Both the position numbers and the translations under genes were made by a program. DNA of 64,000 nucleotides from Deuterostichococcus epilithicus. Taxonomy: Eukaryota; Chlorophyta; Trebouxiophyceae; Prasiolales; Stichococcaceae. Under the pieces are notes generated by a model. It worked only from the letters and a program-made list of their open reading frames with translations. It was not told the DNA's origin and did not search any database. Shown here piece by piece: positions 1 to 11,142 of this stretch. The stretch covers positions 2,542,001 to 2,606,000 of the forward strand of contig JAVTLE010000016.1 of the NCBI GenBank assembly GCA_033439295.1. Direction: 5' to 3'. Position 1 is the stretch's first letter, and each line of letters opens with the position of its first letter.

Positions 1-3000
1 TCATGTCACGCCTACCCTGCTTGATTCCAGCGGCACTCCAAGACAGAGCTACTCTCTGAACACGTTCCACTGCACTGAACAGGCTGAGACAAGGACATTG
101 GTGAGGCTTTCCGCGTGCTGGTGTGTGCGACATGGCCGCCATAAGCAACCACATCTGCAGACGGCTATGTTACTGCCCGTCAGGCCCAGGTGCCGCCACA
201 AACAGCTTGCCGTCCTCAGCAATCAGTGCTCTCTCAGCACTCTCGGCATGCCGCGGCGACCGCACCTGTGCCACGAAGCCGGATGCTGCAGGGTGGCACA
301 TGCAAAGCTCGGCTCGCGGGCGCACGGAGAGCTGGGGCGGCACCTGAGACATGGTCGATGGCGGGCGGCGGCACCAGGAAGTTGGTCGGCAGCCGCAGAT
401 CGCCGTCGTACTGCATCATGCCCGCGAACAGCGTCTGCGGGGCACAGAGTTCAGCGGGTTTGCGGAACGAGTGCCTCGAGCCAGACGAGCCACATCCGCC
501 GCCCGGCTGCGTGCTGGTCCAGCAAAGGGAGGCGGCACCGACGGGGGTCCGGGTGTGCTGCAGACAGCATTAGACACCATGCAGCTGCTGTGCGTCAATC
601 AGGCCGCGCTGATGCGTACAAACCCCAGCGCAAGGGTGCCACGGGAGGAGCGTGCCTTGGGCCACCGCTTGCGGTCGAATGCGTCAAAGTCCTCGTACTC
701 GAAGGCCTTGCTGATCTCCACCATGCGGTCCGCACGGAAGTTGAACAGCACCTGCGGCATCGCAAACCTGGGGCGTTGGGAACGCTGGAGTTCGAGTCCA
801 GCCGCAACCTGCCGTCCGCCCAGCGCGGCGGAGGCTGTTCCCTGGTATTGCTGCTCGCTACACTTGGTGGACGTGGGAGGGCACTGTGCAGCACAGCTGC
901 CACGGCTGGTAGGAGGGCTTCAGCGACCCGGCGACAGAACAGAGCATCAAGTCAGGCATTGTGAGCGATGCTGAGCTTTGCTTGTGCACACTTGAGGAAT
1001 TTGATCTGGATTGCTCAAGCACATCATACAAGTTGGAGCAGGTGGTTGGCAGTGCACCACTGCGTCTCCGTCCTCGACAGTGCCCACGGGCTTCTTGTCG
1101 TCGTCCACGATGACGAAGGGCGGCAGCCACTGGTCGCTGACGGGCTTGCCATCCTCGCCGCCCTTCTGCGACAGGAACCAGCGTCGGCAGGAGCGTCAGC
1201 GTCGTGGCGGGCCTCCGTAGCTCAGGCCGGAGCGTCGCGGAACGCCAGGCATGCAACCGGAGGCCAGGAATGCACTGAACCCAGTCTCCGTCCCCACCCC
1301 CTTGCCTGCGTGCGCACGGCACAGCAGGTGCCCGAGCGATGTTTGGAGACCAGCGCAGGAGGCGGCGCACCCGCAGAGTTTTGACGGCATCCAGCGCGTC
1401 TGTGAAGGTGTGCGGCGCCTCGCCCAGCACGTGCGCGTACCAGCCCTTCTTGACGATGTTCCAGTCCGCCTGCGCATGCGACACAAAGGCAGTTTCTCAC
1501 CGGCGGGATGAGGACGCTGCAGGCAGGCACGGCCGGAGGTGTGCAGCGCCTCGTCCAGTACGTGCGCATACCCCTCCTTCTTCACAACGTTCCCGTTCGC
1601 CCATGCTGTGGGCAGGGACCCACAAAAGCCGCAGCAGGAGACGTACACGCCAGAGACCTTTCGTCACGATATTGGCCGTCTGCATGCATTGTGCGGCAGC
1701 CAACACACTGGCAATGCGGGCACCCTCACTGGCGACCCCGCCAGCGCTGCGAGCAATGGCGGCCTGCAGTAGCGTCGCGGCACCAACGCACGGTCTGCGT
1801 AAGGTCGTTGCCCCTTGATGGGGGGCCCAGCGCCAGGACCACTGGTGCAGCGAGTGGTCCATATACGCAGTCATTTATTTGTTTAGCTTTGTTTTGTCAA
1901 CCTCGTAGCGGTCCATGGTCACGCCCATGCGGCCGCCGCCGCTCGCGATCTTGGCGTCGCAGCCGCCAGCAGACACCTCCTTCAGGTCCTTCTCCAGCTG
2001 CTCCACGAAGGGGATGGAGCTGCCGTCGGGCACGTCCCGGCCATCGGTCAGGATGTGAACCCGGATGCGCTTGGCGCCCTCCTTGGCGGCGCCCTCCACG
2101 AATTGCTTCAGCTGGTCGTACCGGGAGTGCACGCCTGCGGACGGGAAGCAGCAGGAAGGTGTGAGACGTCTCTGGCGTCAGGTTCTCTGACGGTGCCTCC
2201 TTCGCGGGACCCTGAGTTCGTCATGCCTTGCGTGCACGCCTGTGGCGCGAGAGAGCAGGGTGGCGTCGCTAGGCCATTCCATTCTGTGACAATCAGGAGA
2301 CGATCCGTGGATGAAGTCCATGTGTTGTGGGCCACTGCGTGCCCTGCGCGATTCCTCGACTCGTGAACAAGAGTTTGCAATGCGCAGGGGACGCCCACAG
2401 CTTGGGCTTGTGCGTGCAGGCGCAGCCAGCCAGCCAGCCAGCCAGCTGCTGCTGCTGTGTGGATCGCTGCAGTCTGCAAAGGATGCTCCATCCGCTATTG
2501 AGAGCTTCTTGTATACCCCCCATCAAGCTCCAGAGGCTGGCTGGCGCCACTGCGCACACGGCGCGCTCTGTCACCCTGTCCCCGCGGCTCAGGCAGCAAC
2601 AGCTGAGGAGGTGCGCACCGCCGTCGGACAGCAGGCCGATGAAGTGCAGGGTGTGCTCTGCCAGCGCGGGCTTGATGTACTGGAAGCCGTCGCCGGTAAA
2701 GGCGGCGCCGCTCTCCAGCGCAATGTCCACCAGCCGCGCACCCTGCATTCAGCCAGACACTGGGTCAGCTCTCGTGCTGCGGGAGCCTGGGGTGTGCTTG
2801 TGGACCACAGGCCAAGCCTGCATCGGCGGGTGCAGCAGGGGCTGCTGCCGTGGGCGACCTGCGGCCATGCTTCGCACTGCGGCTGTGCGCCTGGTAGATG
2901 GTTGCGCTGCAGCACCAGGCTTCCTCAGATGCTCACGCCAGGCGGAACAGCGGCCTTCCAGCCGGCCAGTGCTCGCGCAGCCGCACCTGGTCGACGACCT

Positions 3001-4311
3001 GACCGGAGCCGAGGGCGTTGTGGCCAACCTCCGAGTTGCCCATGTCTGCAGAATCCGGACAGAGTGCCAACGTCATTCGTTGCAAAGGCATACGGCTCTC
3101 GCATGGCGGAACACGACCGCAGGAAGTGTGACTGCAGCTGTGGGCATTGGAGGTTGCAATCATCCATCTGAGGGAAGCAAGGTGGCGCGGGAGGCGCCAC
3201 TACTGCCGCGGTGCCCCAGCCATCCTGCATGTGCCTGGCACGACAGCGTGGAATGCAGAGGTCGCACCTGCATCGCTGGGCAGCCCGACAGCTGTGCCGT
3301 GCGCGCGAACCGTCCTGCATCATGCAACAGTCGCAACTGAGAATAACATCGTCATCATATGGATTTGCAGAAGTCCGGCATCTTCGCGTGTCGATAGGAG
3401 GCACTGCACGAACGGAATATAAGCAGCAGTTGAGCAGGAGCAGGCAGAAGGTTCAGTACGCGATTTCTACGCAAATTCCGATGCACCTGCCTCATAGGGG
3501 CTTGAAGGCGAGACCTGCCTCGCCAAGAAAGGCGCAACCCACCTGAAACGGTCCTCGTTCTTCCGCAGCGCATCAAAGACGGGCGTCTCCGCCATGTGGA
3601 TGCCATTCCACTTGTCCTCCGTGTTGGAACCAAATCCGTCCAGAATGCAGACCTGCAGCGCAGCATGTAGACTGGTGCATCCGGCACAACATGGCGACAT
3701 CAATATTCAGGCCCGCGTGCAGCGCCTCCTCCCAGTAGCCCTATGTTGACGTCTGCAACGGTCTACATGCTGCAAAGGTGCTGCGCCGCCGGCAGACCTA
3801 GCCAGCCAGCGGTGCAGCCCTATGTGGCAGGTGCAGCGCGGCTCGCGACAGCACCAGGCCAACGTGGTGCACGAATATGCTCCAGAATAGTCTGGATGAC
3901 AGCATGGAGCCGATTCGCCTCACAGCAGCGAAGGTCGCCATCCCGAGTGCTTCGACGAAATGCCATGCAGCTTAGCCACCAGCAGCACAGCGCGCACAGA
4001 CTGCTCCGTGCTGATCGTAACGTGGTTGCATGTTTTCTGCTTCACTTTGAACCATATTCTGGTCGCATGCGCACCATCACTGGGCCGTCCGGCTTTGGGA
4101 TGGTGGCGTGGGGCCTGCAGTGCTCGCAACGGAAAGAAGCTCAGAGAGGACGGGTGGCAGTCTCAACCCCCTGATTGCGATGTTACAAGTGAATGCAGGC
4201 GTTGACACATTCGGCCCGTGGCAGTCAAGGGCCATCAAGGGCTGACTTGAGCTGGAAATTGGCCATGGACTTCTTCTGGCCGCGCTCGCCGTCTTCTCCA
4301 GGCTTGACCAT
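1..4311 (-). CDS. PGM1: 2,3-bisphosphoglycerate-independent phosphoglycerate mutase, 3' part off the window
   Basis: Glycolytic/gluconeogenic enzyme interconverting 3- and 2-phosphoglycerate, of the plant-type cofactor-independent, metal-dependent alkaline phosphatase superfamily. Exons seen on the minus strand: [19 protein letters not shown] at about 3543-3652 (first metal-ligand Asp), [19 protein letters not shown] at 2987-3045 (catalytic Ser), [12 protein letters not shown]...LLSDGG ending at 2742, [11 protein letters not shown]...[15 protein letters not shown]...[15 protein letters not shown] at about 1910-2135, [20 protein letters not shown] with 5' end at 1469, [12 protein letters not shown]...[11 protein letters not shown] near 1060-1165, [20 protein letters not shown] near 660-755 and [19 protein letters not shown] near 350-420. 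The first exon is tentative: an ATG at 4311 opens [21 protein letters not shown]. The last ~150 residues (second metal-binding part) lie left of the window. The expected HGTAVGLP-type segment between 3046 and 3542 was not found. A decayed copy of the ADWNIVKK exon lies at about 1530-1600. Confidence 0.9.
1530..1600 (-). pseudogene. Decayed tandem copy of an iPGM exon inside the intron
   Basis: Read on the minus strand this stretch gives [20 protein letters not shown], clearly related to [20 protein letters not shown] of the functional exon that begins at 1469. It starts 131 nt upstream (5') of the functional exon, after a possible cacag acceptor. The frame stays open for about 25 codons, but the conserved Asp-Trp pair is lost. 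It could be an alternative exon, but decay is more likely. Confidence 0.75.
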
Positions 4312-5632
4312 GATTCCCGTGCTATGCAGTCTTGAAGTTTTAGTGTAGTGCTCAGAACGAGAACCAGCATGTTCTGTTGTTGTTGCCAGCTGGAAGTACG
4401 CTGCTGATTGCCTTAAACTACTTCCAGATCGCGATGAGTAAAGAAGGTCACCAAAACCCTGAAATGACTTTGCTAAAATCTTAGAAACCCTACTCACTGC
4501 CTCAGCTGATCTTTTGCCAACGCGTTTTGGGGAGTAGAGGCTCTTTCGGCGCCATTGAAGTTACACACACTTGGGCGCCGAGGTTGGGCCTCCACTCTTC
4601 GAATTGTGGCAGTCGCGCGGGACAAGCGATAGAGGCGCACCCAGAAGGAGCAAACACAAGGTTGGGTCTATATCTCCCTGAGCCTGCTGCCATCGCGCCG
4701 CTGCACAGCGCTACTGTAATCAGGACCTCATCGCGTCTGCAGGAAACTGAACAGGCTAGATGGGCCGGGGTGAGGCCGCAGTCCGTTCGCTGTAGGAGGT
4801 TCAGCCTCGTTTTTTGCACACAGCACGTGCTGCGGCGTGCCGCGCCTCTTCAGCAGGAACTACGGGGAGAACATGTGATGCACCGCTGAACGCACCCTCA
4901 GAGACGATAGGTCCTCTCGCGGGCTCGTCAGCTCAGCCTGCGGATGTACATGTGCTCGCCTGCGTCCTTCCTCCCTGGCGGGCGGCTGTAGCACGTGTTG
5001 ACTTTGACACAGCAATGTAGAGCCTGTGCAGGCAGCGCCGACGCTGCGCCGTGCTAGATCTGCTGTGGTTGTGCCCCGCAACTTGAGTTTCATTGGTCGT
5101 GTGGTCACCCGAGGGACGCGTAGCCTTCCGGCCATGTAGTCATATGGTATGGGGCCTGACTGGGCCGTGCCTCTCTGTGCTGGCACGCTGCTATAGTATA
5201 AACGAGTCGTGTCTGCGATGCCGGGTGGGGGTGCAGTCGCGGGCGTGCCTGCGCAGCTATCGGTGTCGGTGGCCCCCTAGGTGGGGCCACCTTTTTCGCG
5301 CAGCACACTTCCTTTGATGTGCTGGCGAAAGGCTTACACGCGGGGGCTGAGCAGTGAGAATCGACTCTCATCATGCGAAAGCGGTGGTGCTGTCCCGCCG
5401 TCGTTCCTGCCGATGCGCACGATACCTGTGCGACTTCTGCACTTTCCGCGTGGTACGGAGGCGCGGTGCTGTACGGCGGCACTGGGATTGCCCATCTTTC
5501 TCCCATTTGCTGCCGCACTGGCTTAATACACTGATCCCCATCTGGTTGTGATCCGCAGACTGTGCCACGCCGTGACCTGCCGGACAATAGCCATCGACAA
5601 GTCGTTGTTGTCCCCAGCCTCCCCCATAAGCT
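4312..5632. other. Divergent intergenic region between iPGM and the AUX1-like gene
   Basis: About 1.3 kb between two genes read outward, so it should hold both promoters and 5' UTRs. Several ORFs cross it on both strands, but none shows a recognisable domain or consistent splice signals. I see no clear motif that decides either transcription start. Confidence 0.5.
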
Positions 5633-8600
5633 ATGGCGAAAGAGCCGGTCGTCGACAGCTCGTCCGAAGGCGACGCTAAGCTCGAGGATTTCGACCCTGC
5701 CGTCGAGACGCTGAGCAGGGGCCATGTCCCGGGTGCGTATTGATGAGTAACGAAGTGAGCTGTGACCCTGTCATCGCTGGTCTTGAAGTCCTTGCAATGC
5801 CATGTTTGCTTTACAGGTTCTCTTGTGTCGCGAACCCCAATCTGAACCCTTTGCTCTTGCAACTCAGATGCATGCCGCATGCGTCATGCATGCACGGCGG
5901 CACACCTGTCGTGGCACATACAGGTCTTCCGATCTGCTTGAGTCGGACGCACCCTGTGTGCCTGATTTAACATCAACCCGCCCGTCGCCGTCACCGCAGA
6001 CAAGGATGAGCTGGAGGGATGCAACCACCCGCCGATGCCCATCACTGGCAAATTGGCCGCCGTCAAGTGGGTGCTGTTTGAGGGCGGCACACCGTTCGAC
6101 GCCTTCCTGACCGCCGCTTCAGCCCAGGTGCGATTCGACCTTCCCGTGTTGCAGGGGTTTCCCTTTGGTACACGCCTCGCCGTCTTCCTGAGCTGGGCCG
6201 CACGGCAGCTCGCCATGGCCAAATTAAGTTCGGATGTTGGGATGTGCGCCGCACCCGTCGGCTGACCTGCAGAACTTTGTGCTTGCTCGAGCTGTAAGTC
6301 CGGCCCGTATTCAATGATTGTACATTCCATTGGCTCTGCAGGTCGGTCAGGTCATCCTGACGCTGCCGCACTCGCTGGCCCAGACCAACATCATCGGCGG
6401 CACCATCCTGCAACTGACATTTGCAACATGGGCCATGTACACACTGTACCTGCTGGGTGCGCCTCCATTCCTCGTGGTGCTCGGTCCAGGTGCCTTGTCG
6501 CGACAACAGCCTGGCGGACAAATAACACAGCAAGCCGAGGCAATGACGGTGGCCTCATATAGTCGGAGGACAGGCCGCATATGCAAATGCAAACTGTGCG
6601 TGTCATAATGCATGCCTTTGAACCTGCGCTGAGCTCTGCTGATGCAATGGCTGCGCAGTCATATTATACCTGGAGTTCAAGAACAGGAAGATCAAGGCAG
6701 GGACTTGGTACACTGATGATGGCAAGGGTCGTGCCTGGGCCACCCAGGTGAGCGCCATCCCTTGTTTGTGACCGCAGCATGATCCGACTGGTGGTGACGC
6801 CATGACTGCTTCAGTGTGCAGCAACATTTCCGTGGCAGTCAGACCCGGACTTCCGATGTCTACTGAGGTTAGTCCTTCTGCCTTGTCGCACAGTACCATG
6901 AGGTCATCAGGGAGCTGGTTGGCAAGTGGTCGTCCATCTTCACCTTGATCGTCTGCATCCTCGCCGCTCTAGGCTCATGCCTGCCCCAGATCGTTGCGTC
7001 CTCTGCCAACATCTACCGCATCAACCAGAACCTGAACAAGCGGTGCGCTGGCCGACTGGGTGTGCCTGTGCTAGCGGGAATTGGCTTGCAGGGTCCGATA
7101 ATTGGTCCTCACATTGTGAGCACCTGGAGGCACGAACGTGAGACAACACATGGAGTCATCAGCAGTCAAGTGCGGCTCGACGCAGTGAACACGCCTCGAG
7201 TTCTCTCATTGCGTACGCAGGGACTGGGCCATCATCTTTGGCGGCATCATGACCCTCCTATCATTTGTCCCCTCATTTCGCAACATGCGCCTGTTCGCAA
7301 TCTATGCTTTGATCAGTACGGATAGCTGCCATGGCGCACTTTGTCAAATGATGGGACACTGCACCGCATGTGCCTCGTGTCGAAGTGTGCTTATGAATCA
7401 AACCGGTTTCAAGCGCAGGCACCACATTCACGTCGTGGTACATGATTGGCACCTCCATCCATGATGGCGTCCACAACTCGGTGAGCCTCTGCAGCATAGC
7501 CAATCAGGTTAAGCAGCACGTATTGCTCTTTCAGCACAAGTGTCCATGGTCGATGAGTTTACAAGGTTGACATGCATATAGTCGGCTTCATAGTGTTGTC
7601 CGGCCACAGGTCTGGACTGCAAAGCCTATCAACGGGCTGCAAGGCTTCTTCGATGGCCTGACGAACATCCTATTCAGTGCGCCACCGAGTGCTTGCCTGC
7701 CGCTGCCTCCAGAGTCGCCCGAATCAGTTCTGCATCCCGCCGCGTGTTTGCTGCTCAATGGACATGGCGTTCATTCATTGGCCACATGCTGCGTCTTGCC
7801 CTGCAGCCTTCGGAGGTCACTTCATGCTGCTCGAGGTGCTCGACAGCATGTTCCGGCCTGGCAAATTCCACAAGGTGCGCTGTGTGGTATGACAAAGCAA
7901 CCAGGCCTCTGCACATTCTGGTTGCACAAGGGCCAAGCCTGTGTTGAGTAGCACGTATGCATGAATGCAGCTAGCTAATAGATGTGCATCGCGATGGTTT
8001 ATGCTGCAGGTCTTCGCTTGCTCCTACTCTTACGTCTTCACGTTGACAATCCCCAACTCCATCCTCACCTACTGGGCATTTCCTGCCGAAGTCGCCGCCT
8101 ATGGCAACGCCTTTGCGGTGAGGGAGTTGTTCTCGACGAATGCATGTGGTGCCATGCATGCTGACTTGTTGAAAAGTCCCTGCATCCTCATCATCTTTCA
8201 GAAAGTCGTCAAGAGAGGCTCAGACCCAAAGTCTTTAAACTCGCCGGGATTTTGACCGCTTGCAGGTGTTCCCTGCTAATGGCCTTCGCAACACAGCCAT
8301 CATACTGATGATTGGTCATCAAATGGTCGCGTTCCTCCTATTTATCATGCCGGTGCGTTTCTCCTGAACTAGCCATGAGACATGACCATCCGCATGTCTT
8401 CCTGTGCGCTGCGCTAACATTTGGATGCGCGCCTGCAATTGTGCACAGCGTCACACAAAAGTCAAAGCAGCCAGCATGGACATCGTCGTGGAATGCCGAC
8501 GTCGGCGTCTATTCGCTTGGCCCTGATGCTCTGCAGGTGTTTTACATGTGGGAGAAGGCGCTGAAAATCCACAACAAGGTCCGGTCCAGCGCAAAACTTT

Positions 8601-9959
8601 CACATGCTTCCTGCATATCGACTGTGCAACACTGCATCTGCGTGCATTCCCTCGAGGCGTGTGAGACGTGCAAGACTGGTGCTGATGCGGCGCCTTTGCG
8701 TGCTATCTGCAGCCGTTGTGGGTGAAGCTGCCGCTGCGGCTGCCGCTGTCCGGCGGTGTGTGGCTCATTGCCGTGGTGCGCTTACTCGACTTTTCTTACA
8801 TATGCATTACTTCTTAGTGGAATTGGTTTACTCTGCATCTTGCAAATCGCCCTCTCAGGCTATTGTGCCTCCTCTGGTGCTGACACATGGTCGGTCGATC
8901 TTGTCTGCAGGCCTTCCCATTCTACAGTGCGTCCCGATGCCAGCTGCTGCCATCCCAGCGCTATTGTTGCATGCGGTCTATGTTCAACGTCAACCTTGTC
9001 CTGTTGCACTATCTGTAAGGATTCCATCCGGAAACAAATTTCTGTGTGTACTTCAGATGTCATCAACTCCATCCTTGGAGCGTTCACAACCAGCTTCGAG
9101 GTGCGGCAAGGTCCCCATAGATTCAGCACAAGGGGTCTGTTGCTTGAATCCAGTTGAGGTCATCGTTGATGGTCGACCTTTTTGAGCTGACCCGAGTTAG
9201 CACTGCTGCAGACTTACCTCATCCCCACGGCAGCATTCATCTGGGTGTACCGGACCAAGGCGGCCCGCGACGCATGCCCCAAACCACCCACCAAGTAAGC
9301 AATGCCTTCCGTTTACCTACCAGTCCGAACATTGGATCCGACTCCCAGGTGGTTGACGAGCGTGCCATGCATCTGCCTTGCACACCACCGTATCCCTCTC
9401 AACACCATGTGCGGGAAGAGCGCTCCGGGGGAAGCAATGAAGCGGGCAGATGCTGGGCTGCTGCCTGCCTGTCCAGTTGCGCTCATGTCCCTGTGCAGTG
9501 CCTCTTGTCCTGGAGCGCAGACTGGGCTTCTCCTTTTGTTTGTAGGAGACTTGGTGGCTGGAAGGGAGTCTTCATCATCAACTCGGTCATCTTCGTCACC
9601 ATCCTCGTTGCTGGCGTTGGGTTTGGCATGTACTCAGCAGTCAAGGTGCTTGCGGCACACATGGCACTGTATGGCACACCACTGAATGCTGAATGCTGCT
9701 GAACATGGCAGCTTTGTGGCTTCAAGGGTTCTCATTCATGCAGCCACTTTCCAGTTTTGACAATATTTGAAATGTTTCACCTTGCGCAGTCATTCATCGA
9801 CGAGGTCGACACCTTCGGGTGCGTTGTGGACTGCAGCCAGGACCCTGCAGATACACTGCCAGCTATGCACTGCCGCGCACATGTTGCGCAACGGCAACAA
9901 CTAACATTCGATTCGTCCTCTGTGCATGCAGCGTCTTCCCGAAATGCTACCAGTGCTAA
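5633..9959 (+). CDS. AUX1/LAX-like auxin influx carrier (AAAP family permease)
   Basis: A proton-coupled amino-acid/auxin permease of the AUX1/LAX branch of the amino acid/auxin permease family, an integral plasma-membrane protein with about 11 helices. The ATG at 5633 opens MAKEPVVDSSSEGD. Exon 1 (5633-5732) joins exon 2 (6000-6126) in phase, giving the GGTPFDAFLTAASAQ segment. Later exons read VGQVILTLPHSLAQTNIIGG (from 6342), ILEFKNRKIKAGTWYTDDG (near 6670), SSANIYRINQNLNKR (near 7000-7040), DWAIIFGGIMTLLSFVPSF (near 7222), TSWYMIGTSIHDGVHNS (near 7440), FGGHFMLLEVLDSMFRPGKF (near 7810), YVFTLTIPNSILTYWAFP (near 8035), VFYMWEKALKIHNK (near 8540), LGGWKGVFIINSVIF (near 9550) and SFIDEVDTFG joined to VFPKCYQC-stop at 9959. 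The C-terminal DTFG-(V/L)F-KCYQC matches land-plant AUX1 almost exactly. Substrate (IAA or amino acids) is inference. At least 14 exons. Confidence 0.92.
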
Positions 9960-11142
9960 GAGGCACAACAACGGCATTGGGCAGTGCGAAGCCGCCGCCA
10001 TTGCGCCAAACGACAGCCAGCTCTGGCTTTCAGTGGCACGCAGCTACTTACAGCGGCGGCACAGCTCGATGTTGGGGTGCTGTGCATCCCGGATGGCAAT
10101 GCACTTCCTGTATGGTTCCAGGACGATGTAGGTTGAGCTACCGGCACAGACATCGGCAGAGGGTGGGCCGGCACGGATGCTGCAAATTTGGTTGGTGTGC
10201 AGCTTTGCCGCTGCTGCTACAAGCTTATAATATGTTGGCACGCATGAGCCTTTGGAACATCCCCATGTCTTCAGACTGATCGCAACGGCCTGCGGCTGGG
10301 AAAGCGATCGTGCTTGTGGAGGTCTGTCCCGATGCATGATGAAATTCCCAAGTGTCTGCTTTGCGACAGCACTTGTTCAGCCGCCGTAGTCCAGCATCAG
10401 CAAGCACTGTGAGATCTTGTAGTGACAGTTTTCATGATTGTGTTAATCGCTTGACTTTTCCTCCTCGTGCAAAAGGTTGTGCTCGCATAGGTATTCATAC
10501 GCGTTCAGAAAGGAAGCACAATTTCAGCGGCCGCCGGATGGCTGGCGGCGGCCATTTGCAGGCATGGTGGAAGTTTCAGTTGTTTGCTAACCAGTCATCG
10601 ACACCGTACACTTCTGCAGTTGGTTTTCCTCCTCTAGCGCGTTCATCTTGGCATCACCTCGGCTCAAGCGCTGCTCAGGTCTCGTTTCGCAGCCGTTACC
10701 ACTGCGCATCCGCTGTTCATTCAAAAACGTCAAACACTGCAACGGCGATTGCGGTTTCAGTTGCAATAATCTTGCAGGCTCGAAACAATTGGCTGCAGCA
10801 TCTCTCGGCTCACTGGTGTACAGACGCGTGGCACCTCCAGTGTGGTCACCAGGAGCAATCACTTGTCACTGTTAGCACAGCGGCCGTTGATCGGCCGAAC
10901 ACGTCGGGAGCATGGAGATCTGCATGGTCTGCGTAGGTCTTGCGGCAGCTGCGCGGGTGTCCGCTCGCTGATCCTGGGACCGGTGACCCTGACCGGAGGT
11001 GCACAGACCGAACCTCCGGCGCTGCTGACGCTGACAGCGCGCACCACTGCTGTGACAAGGATCACAGTCGACCTGTACTGTTCGTTGAGTGTGCACCCTG
11101 CTGCCCCGGATCACAAGAATCCTGCGCCAGAGCAAGGACAGC
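9960..11142. other. 3' UTR of the permease gene and intergenic DNA
   Basis: About 1.2 kb with short ORFs only and no domain or credible splice chain. It should include the 3' UTR of the AUX1-like gene and the promoter of the SGNH-like gene, both read rightward. Confidence 0.4.

Noticed and set aside
2421-2450. (CAGC)n and CTG run as a possible expansion repeat
   Set aside because: A short microsatellite inside an iPGM intron; common in GC-rich algal DNA and not tied to any feature.
5105-5725. 206-codon minus-strand frame before the permease gene
   Set aside because: It overlaps the start exon of the AUX1-like gene and has no recognisable domain or splice chain.
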